Positions 8,451 to 15,805 of a stretch of 64,000 bases of DNA are shown here, piece after piece. Origin of the DNA: PALSA-505 sp035308365. GTDB taxonomy: Bacteria > Actinomycetota > Actinomycetes > Streptosporangiales > Streptosporangiaceae. The notes beneath the pieces are model-generated. The model had not been told where the DNA came from. It was given only the letters and a program-made list of their open reading frames with translations, and searched no databases. The number at the start of each line of letters is the position of its first letter. The stretch's first letter is position 1. The stretch spans positions 28,832-92,831 of the forward strand of contig DATGGU010000151.1 of the NCBI GenBank assembly GCA_035308365.1, given 5' to 3'. The position numbers and the translations under genes were made by a program.

Positions 8451-9160
8451 GAGTAGGCGGCCGCGGCAGTGCGCATCAGCGGCGGGTTGAGCGAGTAGGC
8501 GGGACCGCGCCGGTAGAGCGCCGCGGGGCGGCCGGTCTCCGGTGCGCGCTTGTCCCCGGTGGGCAGGACGAACCCTTCGGTGTTGGTGACCTTCCGGCTG
8601 AAGTTCCTTGGATCCAGCGGCATGTCCCAGACGACCTCATACACGTTGCGCAAGTCACCGATGGTGAATGTGCTGTCGCAGAATGCAGCGGCGAGCGTGG
8701 TGAACTCCAGGTGCGTCCTGGCCCGTTCGACCGCGTCATCCAGGATCTGGGTGTGGTCGAACGCGAGCTTGCCGCGGACCCGCTCGACCGGTTCCCACCG
8801 GGCGCTGCGCGCGTCCGACCCCGCCGCGGGGATGGGCAGGTTCGGTGCGATCGCGAGGTAGGCGACGCTGACCACGCGGGCCCGGGGATCCCGGTCCGGG
8901 GCGCCGTAGGTGGCGAGCTGTTCCAGGTGCAGGGCGCTTCCGTCGAGGCTGGTCTCCTCGGCCAGTTCCCGCTCCGCCGCTTCCCGCAGATCCTCGCCGG
9001 CCCGCAGGAACCCGCCGGGCAGCGCGTCCTGACCCTGGTACGGCTGGTTGGCCCGCTCGATCACCAGAACGTTCAGCCGGTTCTCCCGGACGGTCAGGAT
9101 CGCCAGGTCAACGGCTAGGTGGAGCAGCAGGCGCTCACGGTCGATCATGGTACAGATCAT
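8447..9160 (-). CDS. Nudix-domain winged-helix regulator (NrtR-like)
   Basis: A 237-residue protein. Residues ~12-140 form a Nudix fold with the box G50-x5-E56-x7-RELAEETS; the usual G near the end of the box is S. The C-terminal ~80 residues (TFTIGDLRNVYEVVWDMPLD, then NFSRKV) match the winged helix of NrtR-type regulators, which bind ADP-ribose-like ligands and repress NAD or sugar genes. An in-frame ATG at 9148 is an alternative start. There is no clear ribosome-binding site, and a 23-bp palindrome begins 3 bp upstream of the ATG, suggesting autoregulation and perhaps leaderless translation. Catalytic activity is uncertain; many NrtR proteins have lost it. Confidence 0.8.
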   Translation of the reverse strand: MICTMIDRERLLLHLAVDLAILTVRENRLNVLVIERANQPYQGQDALPGGFLRAGEDLREAAERELAEETSLDGSALHLEQLATYGAPDRDPRARVVSVAYLAIAPNLPIPAAGSDARSARWEPVERVRGKLAFDHTQILDDAVERARTHLEFTTLAAAFCDSTFTIGDLRNVYEVVWDMPLDPRNFSRKVTNTEGFVLPTGDKRAPETGRPAALYRRGPAYSLNPPLMRTAAAAYS

Positions 9161-9162
9161 AG

Positions 9163-9185
9163 CTTAGTGTCTGGCTGACATAAAA
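9163..9185. promoter_or_regulatory. Imperfect palindromic operator 1 (Nudix regulator side)
   Basis: Half-sites CTTAGTGTC and GACATAAAA flank a 5-bp spacer. It belongs to a set of three with consensus CTTAnyGTC-N5-GACAnTAAG, and lies directly upstream of the Nudix-regulator start. Confidence 0.6.
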
Positions 9186-9186
9186 C

Positions 9187-9209
9187 CTTATCGTCTTATT
9201 GACATTAAG
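9187..9209. promoter_or_regulatory. Imperfect palindromic operator 2, containing a TTGACA -35
   Basis: Half-sites CTTATCGTC and GACATTAAG with a 5-bp spacer; this is the best-conserved copy. A rightward TTGACA (9199-9204) lies inside it, and a weak -10 (TTATCG, 9222-9227) follows after 17 bp inside operator 3. A protein bound here should block the promoter of the secreted-peptide gene. Confidence 0.6.
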
Positions 9210-9220
9210 CCGGGGGCACT

Positions 9221-9243
9221 GTTATCGTCACCGTGACAGTAAG
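9221..9243. promoter_or_regulatory. Imperfect palindromic operator 3
   Basis: Half-sites GTTATCGTC and GACAGTAAG with a 5-bp spacer. Centre-to-centre distances between the three sites are 24 and 34 bp. Confidence 0.55.
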
Positions 9244-9377
9244 ACGGAGAAGCGACCGGACCCATCGCCCGCGGTCCACGTGGAACCTCTGATGTCACCG
9301 GTGCACCGGCCCAGAGCTGGTGCACCGGAGTAACAATCGCGCGCGCAAGGCTCCGCGTAGAGGCCGGCCAGCCTCCA

Positions 9378-9402
9378 CTCCATCGCCCGGCAGGCGATGG
9401 AG
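9378..9402 (+). other. Leader hairpin upstream of small secreted peptide
   Basis: A 10-bp perfect stem (CTCCATCGCC with GGCGATGGAG, 5-nt loop) in the ~220-nt stretch between the palindromes and the peptide start. The same leader holds a palindromic CCGGTGCACCGG (9298-9309) and a second GGTGCACCGG (9319-9328). It does not match a riboswitch class I can recall. Confidence 0.45.
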
Positions 9403-9460
9403 GACGCGAGTGCCGCATTCCTCTGATTCTCCTTCTTCAGCATTCCCGAAAGGTAAGACC

Positions 9461-9637
9461 ATGCGCGCACTTCGGCGTTACTTCCTGGCACCAATGATCC
9501 TCGCGGCCGCCCTGTTCTCGGCCGGCGGCGCGGCCTACCATGCCGCCACCGCCACACCACACCGCACCACCATCTCGGCCGACCCGGTCTGCCCGTACGG
9601 CACGAACTGGGAGGTCCAGACGCAGTCCTGCTCCTGA
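9461..9637 (+). CDS. Small secreted peptide
   Basis: A 58-residue ORF with ATG after a GAAAGG ribosome-binding site. RALRR followed by a hydrophobic stretch (YFLAPMILAAALFSAGGAA) and an AxA-like end forms a signal peptide. The mature part is ~27 residues and contains two cysteines (DPVCPYG and QSCS) that could form a disulfide. The same frame stays open upstream to 9320, but the Arg-rich extension has no ribosome-binding site. No family is recognised. Its promoter region carries the palindromes shared with the Nudix regulator, so the two genes are probably co-regulated. Confidence 0.6.
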   Translation: MRALRRYFLAPMILAAALFSAGGAAYHAATATPHRTTISADPVCPYGTNWEVQTQSCS

Positions 9638-9716
9638 CCACCGGTAGAAAATCGGTAGATCTTCGCAGAAGCCTTTATACCGGCAGCGGTGTTACCTACC
9701 TCTGCGACGGGGGCGT

Positions 9717-9743
9717 CGGCGGGCCCGCGCTTTGGGTCCGCCG
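9717..9743. terminator. Hairpin between convergent peptide and ABC genes
   Basis: A 10-bp stem (CGGCGGGCCC with GGGTCCGCCG, one G-U pair, 7-nt loop) about 80 bp after the peptide stop and 40 bp beyond the stop of the convergent ABC gene. There is no clear U-tract. Confidence 0.45.
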
Positions 9744-9783
9744 TCTGCCATGTTTCAGCATCATTGGCCCTTTTACGGCGCCG

Positions 9784-12144
9784 CTAACCCCGCCGGCCAG
9801 ATTTGACCCTGACCAGCCGCCACCAGGTCAGCAGGGCGAACACCAGGCCAAGCAGCACCATCAGGCCCATATCCCGCAGCCAGGTGGCCGGGCTGTGGTT
9901 CCAGACCGGATCCGTGGAGAGGGCCGGCCCACCCGTACTGGGCTGCTGGATCGCGTTCAGGTTCACGGTGGACGCCGCCGCCCCGAATCCCCACCGGGCC
10001 GGCGAGACGACCGCTACCTGCTCGAGGCCGGCCTGCCCGGCCAGCGGGAAGATCCCGCCGGTCAGGACGATCTGGAACATCACCGCGACGACGAGCAGCG
10101 GCATCGTCTTGTCGGAGCTGCTGACCAGCGACGAGATGAGCAGCCCCAGGGTCATCGAGACGATCGCCAGCACCCCCATGGCCAGCAAAAGTTCGGCCAG
10201 TGGCAGATGCCGGAGGAACGATCCGGCGGTGGGCGGCTTCCTGGTGGCCAGGCCGATCGTCACAAGCACTGTGGCCTGCACGGCGCTGATGACCCCAAGG
10301 ACCAGCAGCTTGGCCACCAGGTATGCGCCGGCCGACAGGCCGGCCGCCCGTTCCCTGAGGTAGATCGCCCGTTCCTTGACCAGTTCGCGCACCGCGTTCG
10401 CCGCTCCGGCGAAACATGCGCCGATCGCCAGGGTCAGCAGCACCGACTGGGCATCGGTGTTGCCGCGCCCGGCCAGGCCAGGTGGATCGGGCACCGCCAG
10501 TGCCAGGGCGCCAAGGATGACCGGCATCAGGCCCGCCACGGCCACGTACGTCCGGTCGGACGCGATCACCGCCAGGTAGCGGCGGCACAACGTGCCAAGC
10601 TGCGCCAGCCGGTTGCGGGCCGGCGGCGGGGAGGCCGGCCCGGCCGCCACAGCGGCCGGCGCGGGAGCGTCCAGTTCGGCGGCGATGTAGCGCTGGTAGT
10701 ACGGGGAGCGGCGGTACTCGCCGGCCCAGTCGCGGCCAGGCTCGGCCTCGAACGCCTGGAACACCTCGGCCCAGCCCGGCTGCCCGAAGTGCCGCAGCCC
10801 GTCGGCGGGCGGGCCGAAGAACGCGAGCCTGCCGCCAGGCACCAGGACCAGCAGGCGGTCGCACCGGCCGAGGTTCGCCACGCTGTGGGTGACGACGATG
10901 ACCGTCCGCCCGTCGTGCGCTAAACCGGCCAGCTGATCCATGACCGACTTGTCCAGCCCAGGGTCCAGGCCCGACGTCGGCTCGTCGAGGAACAGCAGGG
11001 ACGGCCTGGTCAGCAGCTCCAAGGCGACGTTCACCCGCTTCTGCTGGCCGCCGGACATGGCGGAGATGCGCGTGCCAGCGTGCGTGGTCAGGGCGAGCTC
11101 GTCCAGCACATCGGCGATCCGGCGCTCCCGCTCGGCCTTGCTGGTGTCCCGGGGGAACCGCAGCTCGGCCGCATAGCGCAGCGCGCGCTGCGCGGTGAGC
11201 TGGGTGTGCAGGATGTTCTCCTGCGGAACGAGCCCGATCCGGTGCCGCAGCTCCGCGTAGTGCTGGTAGAGATCGCGGTTGTCGTAGAGCACTGCGCCAC
11301 CGTTGGCCGGCGCCATCCCGGTCAGGGCGCCGAGCAGCGTGGACTTGCCGGCACCGCTCGGCCCGATGACCCCGAGCAGGCACCGCTCGCCCAGCGGGAA
11401 GCTCACGTGGTCGAGCAGCACCTTGCCGCCGGGCAGGGTGACCGTGAGATCACGGGCGGCCAGCGAGACGTCACCGGTGTCGATGAACTCCTGAAGTTCC
11501 TCGCCATCCAGCCGGAACGTGGCGGGCCCCACCCCGATCAGGTCAGCATCGGTCACCTTGGCCGCCCCGGTGATCCGCTGGCCGTTCAGGTAGGTGCCGT
11601 TGTGGCTGTCCAGATCGGCGATCTCGTAGTCGCCGAGCGCGGTCTTGCGGAGCTGGGCATGGTAGCGGGACACGCTGAGGTCGGCCACGACGACGTCGTT
11701 GTCCGGCGCCCGCCCGATGCGCAGCATCGTGGTCCGCAGGCTCATCACCGCGCTGGGCGGCCGGGGCGGCGCCGGAGGCTGGCTGACCACCGACGGCCCC
11801 CCCGGCGCGGGAACGAACGGAATTGACAGCGAGCAGGAAAGCTCCGGGCCGTCGTCCGGATGGCCGAGCCGGACGAGACACTCCCCGGTAATCGTTACCT
11901 GGTTCACCCGGCCCGAGCCGCTGAATGTGCCATTCTTACTTCCCGCGTCCTGAAGCAGCCACGAATCGCCTTCGTACATTAACCTGGCGTGTTGCCAGGA
12001 CACCCGGGGATCATCCACGGCTATGTCAGAGCCGGGATCCCGGCCGATCCGGTAGCTGGGCCCGGCCCGGAGGATCCGGGCCTGACCTTGCACCCGGACG
12101 TAAAGCGGCAGGTCCCCCGCCGATATGGCCTGCTCGATCTTCAT
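9784..12144 (-). CDS. FHA-FHA-ABC transporter fused to ABC-2 permease (Rv1747-like)
   Basis: A 786-residue half-transporter of the ABCG/White type. Two FHA domains come first (IGRDPGSD at 33-40 and IGRAPDND at 143-150, each followed by SxxHA), then an ATPase domain from ~228 with Walker A GPSGAGKST, signature MSGGQQKRV and Walker B LLFLDEPTSGLD. About six membrane segments fill the C-terminus. FHA domains bind phosphothreonine, and Rv1747 of M. tuberculosis, which has this layout, is regulated by a neighbouring kinase. Here two PknD-like kinases lie divergently next door, so phosphorylation-controlled export is the likely role; the substrate is unknown. The ATG at 12144 was chosen because the frame upstream is not coding-like. 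Confidence 0.9.
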   Translation of the reverse strand: MKIEQAISAGDLPLYVRVQGQARILRAGPSYRIGRDPGSDIAVDDPRVSWQHARLMYEGDSWLLQDAGSKNGTFSGSGRVNQVTITGECLVRLGHPDDGPELSCSLSIPFVPAPGGPSVVSQPPAPPRPPSAVMSLRTTMLRIGRAPDNDVVVADLSVSRYHAQLRKTALGDYEIADLDSHNGTYLNGQRITGAAKVTDADLIGVGPATFRLDGEELQEFIDTGDVSLAARDLTVTLPGGKVLLDHVSFPLGERCLLGVIGPSGAGKSTLLGALTGMAPANGGAVLYDNRDLYQHYAELRHRIGLVPQENILHTQLTAQRALRYAAELRFPRDTSKAERERRIADVLDELALTTHAGTRISAMSGGQQKRVNVALELLTRPSLLFLDEPTSGLDPGLDKSVMDQLAGLAHDGRTVIVVTHSVANLGRCDRLLVLVPGGRLAFFGPPADGLRHFGQPGWAEVFQAFEAEPGRDWAGEYRRSPYYQRYIAAELDAPAPAAVAAGPASPPPARNRLAQLGTLCRRYLAVIASDRTYVAVAGLMPVILGALALAVPDPPGLAGRGNTDAQSVLLTLAIGACFAGAANAVRELVKERAIYLRERAAGLSAGAYLVAKLLVLGVISAVQATVLVTIGLATRKPPTAGSFLRHLPLAELLLAMGVLAIVSMTLGLLISSLVSSSDKTMPLLVVAVMFQIVLTGGIFPLAGQAGLEQVAVVSPARWGFGAAASTVNLNAIQQPSTGGPALSTDPVWNHSPATWLRDMGLMVLLGLVFALLTWWRLVRVKSGRRG

Positions 12145-12218
12145 TGGGCAACTGTAGAGCGAATCGCGGCAAAGCAGAATCGTTGTGAAGAATTGCCGAT
12201 TCCATCTGACACTGGGGC

Positions 12219-12230
12219 GGAATAAGCTTC
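12219..12230 (+). promoter_or_regulatory. 12-bp element shared by both kinase genes (copy 1)
   Basis: GGAATAAGCTTC lies 67 bp before the first kinase start; the identical 12-mer lies 64 bp before the second. It could be a promoter element (a GGAAT-type -35) or merely duplicated DNA. Confidence 0.4.
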
Positions 12231-12285
12231 CGTAGGCAAGACGGCGCGGCCCAGGGCGAGGGCAAACAGACGGGGTGGAGGAACG

Positions 12286-14937
12286 GTGAGCGAGGGAACA
12301 CCCGGGGGGGGACCTGGTCAGTACGCCGTAGGTTCGGTGGTGGCTGGGTACCGGCTGGAGCAGCAGATCGGGTACGGCGGCATGGCCGTCGTCTTCCGTG
12401 CGCACGATCCCCGGCTGAACCGGGACGTGGCGCTCAAGATCCTGGCGCCGAACCTGGCCTACGACGACGCCTTCCGCAAGCGCTTCATCCGGGAGTCGCG
12501 GGCGGCGGCCGCGCTGGACGACCCGCACGTCATCCCGGTCTTCGAAGCCGGCGAGACCGAGGGCGTGCTGTTCATCGCGATGCGGTTCGCCCGCGGCGGC
12601 GACGTCAGGTCGCTGCTGGACCGGGCCGGCCCGCTGCCGCCCGCCCGGGCGGTGGAGATCATCGCCCAGGCCGCCTCTGCGCTGGACTCGGCCCACGCCA
12701 GCGGCTTGGTGCACCGCGACGTCAAGCCCGCCAACATGCTGCTCGACAGCGGCACCAGCGGCGACCGCCCCGACCACGTGTACCTGTCAGACTTTGGCCT
12801 GAGCAAGGTGTCCCTGGCCCTCACCGGCCTGACCGCATCCGGCCAGTTCCTCGGCACCCTGGAGTACACCGCTCCCGAGCAGATCCTGGGCCAGCAGGTG
12901 GACGGCCGGGCCGACCAGTACGGCCTGGCCTGCGCCACCCTGGAGCTGTTCACCGGCGCACCCCCGTTCCGCCGTGACCAGCCCATGGCGATGATGTACG
13001 CCCACGTCAACGACCCGCCCCCGCTGCTCAGCGAACTGCGCCCCGATCTGGGAGATGCGGCCGACGACGTACTGAACCGGGCACTGGCCAAATTCCCTGA
13101 GGACCGCTACGACACCTGTCGCGAGTTCGCCGCCGCCCTGCGCCAAGCCTTCCAGCTCGGCGCCGCCGAGCCCGGAGGATGGCCCGCCCCGGCCGCCTTC
13201 TCCGGCGGCCCGGCCGGCCCGCCGACCCAGACGGCCAGCCACCCCAGCCAGCCACCAGCGACACCCGGGACCGCGCCCGGCCACGGTGCCCCGGACTCGC
13301 CCATCGCAACCAGCGGGCCGCCAGCCCAGACGGCCAGCCACCCCAGCCAGCCCCAGCTGACACCGGAGCCACTGGCGGCCACACAGTCCCCCGGGCACGC
13401 CGCCGCCCAGCCCGGCCCGCCACCCGCGCAATCAACGGCACCGGCCGGACCCGCAGGACCATCCGCCGGACCGCCCGATCACCAGCCCGGAGCTGGCTGG
13501 CCCGCAGGACCCCCGGCACCGCCCGAGCCTGAGCCACCGGTGGGGCCGTCCGTCCGGGCAGCCTGGGAGCCGGGACCGCCGCAGCCTGCCCGGGATCCGG
13601 CCGGCGCCGATACCGAACCCGGGGATGGCGGCGACACCGAGCCGCACGGTGAGTCCCCGGTCGAGCCGGGTAGCGGGCGGCGGTCGTGGTGGCGCTCACC
13701 GGTCATGGCGGCGGCCGCCTCGGTCGTCATCGTGCTGGGGGTCGCCGGAGGGTACTTCCTGGCCGGGCGCGGCGGTGGGCCGGGCGCGGGCAAGGCGGGC
13801 GGGAGCATCAACGGCCGCCTCTCCAGCCACCGCAGCCACACCCATCATCGTCCCACCGGCCCGGTCGCGCCGGGCTGCAGCACGACGGTGCCCAAGCTGA
13901 CCCCGGTTATCAAGGTGGCCACCCGGACGATCAAGGTTGGCCCCGCACCTTATGCCCTGCAGCACAGCACGGATGGACGGTACACGTTCGTAACCGTGAG
14001 CAACGGTATCGCCGTCTTTCACAATAACGGTGGCCTGTCATTGAGCCTGCTGCGGACCGTACCGTTGCCCGGAGCAGGCACGGGCCTGGAAACCACCACC
14101 GACGGGCATTATCTGATCGCGGCCGACGGCAGCGGGGCCGCGGTGCTCAGCGTCAGCGCTCTCGAAGACGGCGCGGCCCACCCGGTGCTGGGCATGCTGA
14201 CCAGCCCGCATGGCAGCGGAGCGGCCACCCCGATGCTGTCCGTGGATGACCAGTATCTGTTCGTCGCGCTGACCGGCAGCCACTCGATCGCGGTGTTCAA
14301 CTTCGGCCTGGCCGTCAAGAGCGGGTTCTCGGCCACGCACTTCATCGGCGACATCCCGGCCGGCGTGCAGCCCACCGGCATGCGGCTGGCCGTCGACCAG
14401 AACTACCTGTACGCGACCAGTTTGCGGCGGAAGCCGGGCAACGGCCCCTCGGAGGGCACGCTCAGCGTGATCAATGTGCCGGAGGCGGAGAAGGATCCGG
14501 CGAAGTCGGTGAAGGTGACGGTCGACGCCGGGTGCGGCCCGGAGCGGATCTACCCCTCGCAGAACACGGTCTGGGTCACCGCCAGGGACAGCAACGCGAT
14601 ACTGGCCTTCTCGGCCAGCGCCCTGCTGGCCAACCCCTCCCACGCCCTTCTCGCGGTCGTGCCGGCCGGCCCGGCACCGGTCGGGGTGACGCCGCTGACC
14701 GACGGGCGAATCGTCATCACCGACTCCGCTGATGGCGCGGCCCGCGGCGGATCCGGCAACGTAGCGATCATCAGCGGCGACTCCGCGCTGGCGGGCAAGC
14801 CGTCCCTGCTCGGCGTCGTCCCGGTGGCCGGGGAGCCCTATCAGCTCACCCGGATCGAGAACCATAACACCCTGCTGGTGACCAACCTGGCCACCGGCCG
14901 GCTCGTGGCCCTCAACGTCACCAGCCTGCCGTCGTGA
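12286..14937 (+). CDS. PknD-like Ser/Thr protein kinase with extracellular beta-propeller
   Basis: An 883-residue protein from a GTG with GGAGG upstream. The kinase domain (~20-285) shows VALKIL, HRDVKPANMLL, YLSDFGLSK and YTAPEQ, so it should be active. A Pro/Ala-rich juxtamembrane linker follows, then one membrane helix (~468-490, VMAAAASVVIVLGVAGGYFL). The extracellular ~350 residues have YVTN/lactonase-like propeller repeats (for example PAGVQPTGMRLAVDQNYLYA). It probably senses an envelope signal and phosphorylates FHA partners such as the divergent ABC transporter. Its stop overlaps the start of the DUF2993 gene (GTGA). Confidence 0.92.
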   Translation: MSEGTPGGGPGQYAVGSVVAGYRLEQQIGYGGMAVVFRAHDPRLNRDVALKILAPNLAYDDAFRKRFIRESRAAAALDDPHVIPVFEAGETEGVLFIAMRFARGGDVRSLLDRAGPLPPARAVEIIAQAASALDSAHASGLVHRDVKPANMLLDSGTSGDRPDHVYLSDFGLSKVSLALTGLTASGQFLGTLEYTAPEQILGQQVDGRADQYGLACATLELFTGAPPFRRDQPMAMMYAHVNDPPPLLSELRPDLGDAADDVLNRALAKFPEDRYDTCREFAAALRQAFQLGAAEPGGWPAPAAFSGGPAGPPTQTASHPSQPPATPGTAPGHGAPDSPIATSGPPAQTASHPSQPQLTPEPLAATQSPGHAAAQPGPPPAQSTAPAGPAGPSAGPPDHQPGAGWPAGPPAPPEPEPPVGPSVRAAWEPGPPQPARDPAGADTEPGDGGDTEPHGESPVEPGSGRRSWWRSPVMAAAASVVIVLGVAGGYFLAGRGGGPGAGKAGGSINGRLSSHRSHTHHRPTGPVAPGCSTTVPKLTPVIKVATRTIKVGPAPYALQHSTDGRYTFVTVSNGIAVFHNNGGLSLSLLRTVPLPGAGTGLETTTDGHYLIAADGSGAAVLSVSALEDGAAHPVLGMLTSPHGSGAATPMLSVDDQYLFVALTGSHSIAVFNFGLAVKSGFSATHFIGDIPAGVQPTGMRLAVDQNYLYATSLRRKPGNGPSEGTLSVINVPEAEKDPAKSVKVTVDAGCGPERIYPSQNTVWVTARDSNAILAFSASALLANPSHALLAVVPAGPAPVGVTPLTDGRIVITDSADGAARGGSGNVAIISGDSALAGKPSLLGVVPVAGEPYQLTRIENHNTLLVTNLATGRLVALNVTSLPS

Positions 14938-15686
14938 CCTGGAGCGGCGGCCAGGACGCGGAGCCGGCACCGGCCCCCGGCCATGAGCGCGGGCGGCGGC
15001 GCCGCTGGCCCTGGGTGCTGGCGATCATCCTGGTGGTGCTGGTGGCGCTCGCCGTGACCGCCGACTTCATCGCGCGATCGGTGGTGCAGAACCGGGTCGC
15101 GGCCCAGATCCAGCAGCAGGGCTTCCCTGCGAAGCCTACGGTCACGATCGAGGGTTTCCCGTTCCTCACCCAGGTCGCCAGCCGGGACATCCGCCAGGTC
15201 AGGGTCAGCGCCCGGAACGTCACCGAGGGCTCGCTCCGGATCTCGGCGGTCAGCGCGGTGCTGACCGGCGTCCATCTCAACAGCGGGTTCAGCGGCGGAA
15301 CCGTCGACCAGGTGTCCGGCTCGCTGTTTGTCACGTTCCCGGCGCTGGCCCGGACGCTGACCTCGCAGATCGGTTCGCTCGGCTCGCTGGCGTCCTCGGC
15401 CGGCCTGACCCTGTCGGCGGCCGGCCCTGACAAGGTGCGGGCGAGCGTGAACCTGATCGTCGCGTCCGGCTCGGCCACCTGGCGGGTGTCCCGGCTGACC
15501 GGGGATGAGTTCAGCGTCAAGCTGGCTGGCGAGACCGGCATCCCGAGCGGCGTGCTGGGTTCGATCAGCGACTTCACGATCACCGTGCCCCGGCTTCCGC
15601 TCGGCGTGCAGATCGGCAGCGTTGACATCACCCCGCAGGGTCTGGTGGCCAGCGTCAGCGGCCGCGACCTGCCATTCGGAAGTTAG
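14934..15686 (+). CDS. LmeA-like (DUF2993) membrane-anchored lipid-binding protein
   Basis: A 250-residue protein with a basic N-terminus (RGRRRRW) and a membrane anchor WVLAIILVVLVALAVTADF, then a DUF2993 domain of alternating strands (TVTIEGFPFLTQVASRDIRQ is typical). LmeA-type proteins bind phospholipids at the outer face of the membrane and support lipoglycan or envelope maturation in mycobacteria. The GTG start overlaps the kinase stop by 4 bp, so it is translated with the kinase and may be part of the same envelope-sensing unit. Confidence 0.82.
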   Translation: MTWSGGQDAEPAPAPGHERGRRRRWPWVLAIILVVLVALAVTADFIARSVVQNRVAAQIQQQGFPAKPTVTIEGFPFLTQVASRDIRQVRVSARNVTEGSLRISAVSAVLTGVHLNSGFSGGTVDQVSGSLFVTFPALARTLTSQIGSLGSLASSAGLTLSAAGPDKVRASVNLIVASGSATWRVSRLTGDEFSVKLAGETGIPSGVLGSISDFTITVPRLPLGVQIGSVDITPQGLVASVSGRDLPFGS

Positions 15687-15741
15687 ATGGACACAATCTA
15701 GGGTCGACCGCCGATGTAGCACGGTTGCGGCCATACCGACA

Positions 15742-15753
15742 GGAATAAGCTTC
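15742..15753 (+). promoter_or_regulatory. 12-bp element shared by both kinase genes (copy 2)
   Basis: An identical copy of GGAATAAGCTTC, 64 bp upstream of the second kinase gene. The surrounding bases are not conserved, which favours a functional site over recent duplication. Confidence 0.4.
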
Positions 15754-15805
15754 GATAACACGAGACCGCGTGACCCGGGTGGGCGCCAGGCAGCGTGGAG
15801 GATCG

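Noticed and set aside
9244..9460. Riboswitch (c-di-AMP, SAM-IV or cobalamin type) before the secreted peptide
   Set aside because: Hairpins are present, but the conserved core sequences of these classes as I recall them are not found.
9320..9460. Longer N-terminus for the secreted peptide
   Set aside because: The extra ~47 residues are Arg/Pro/Ser-rich, would bury the signal peptide, and lack a ribosome-binding site; the GAAAGG before 9461 fits better.
14918..15761. Minus-strand frames over the DUF2993 gene
   Set aside because: They show no domain features, whereas the plus strand gives a membrane anchor and a DUF2993 domain coupled to the kinase gene.
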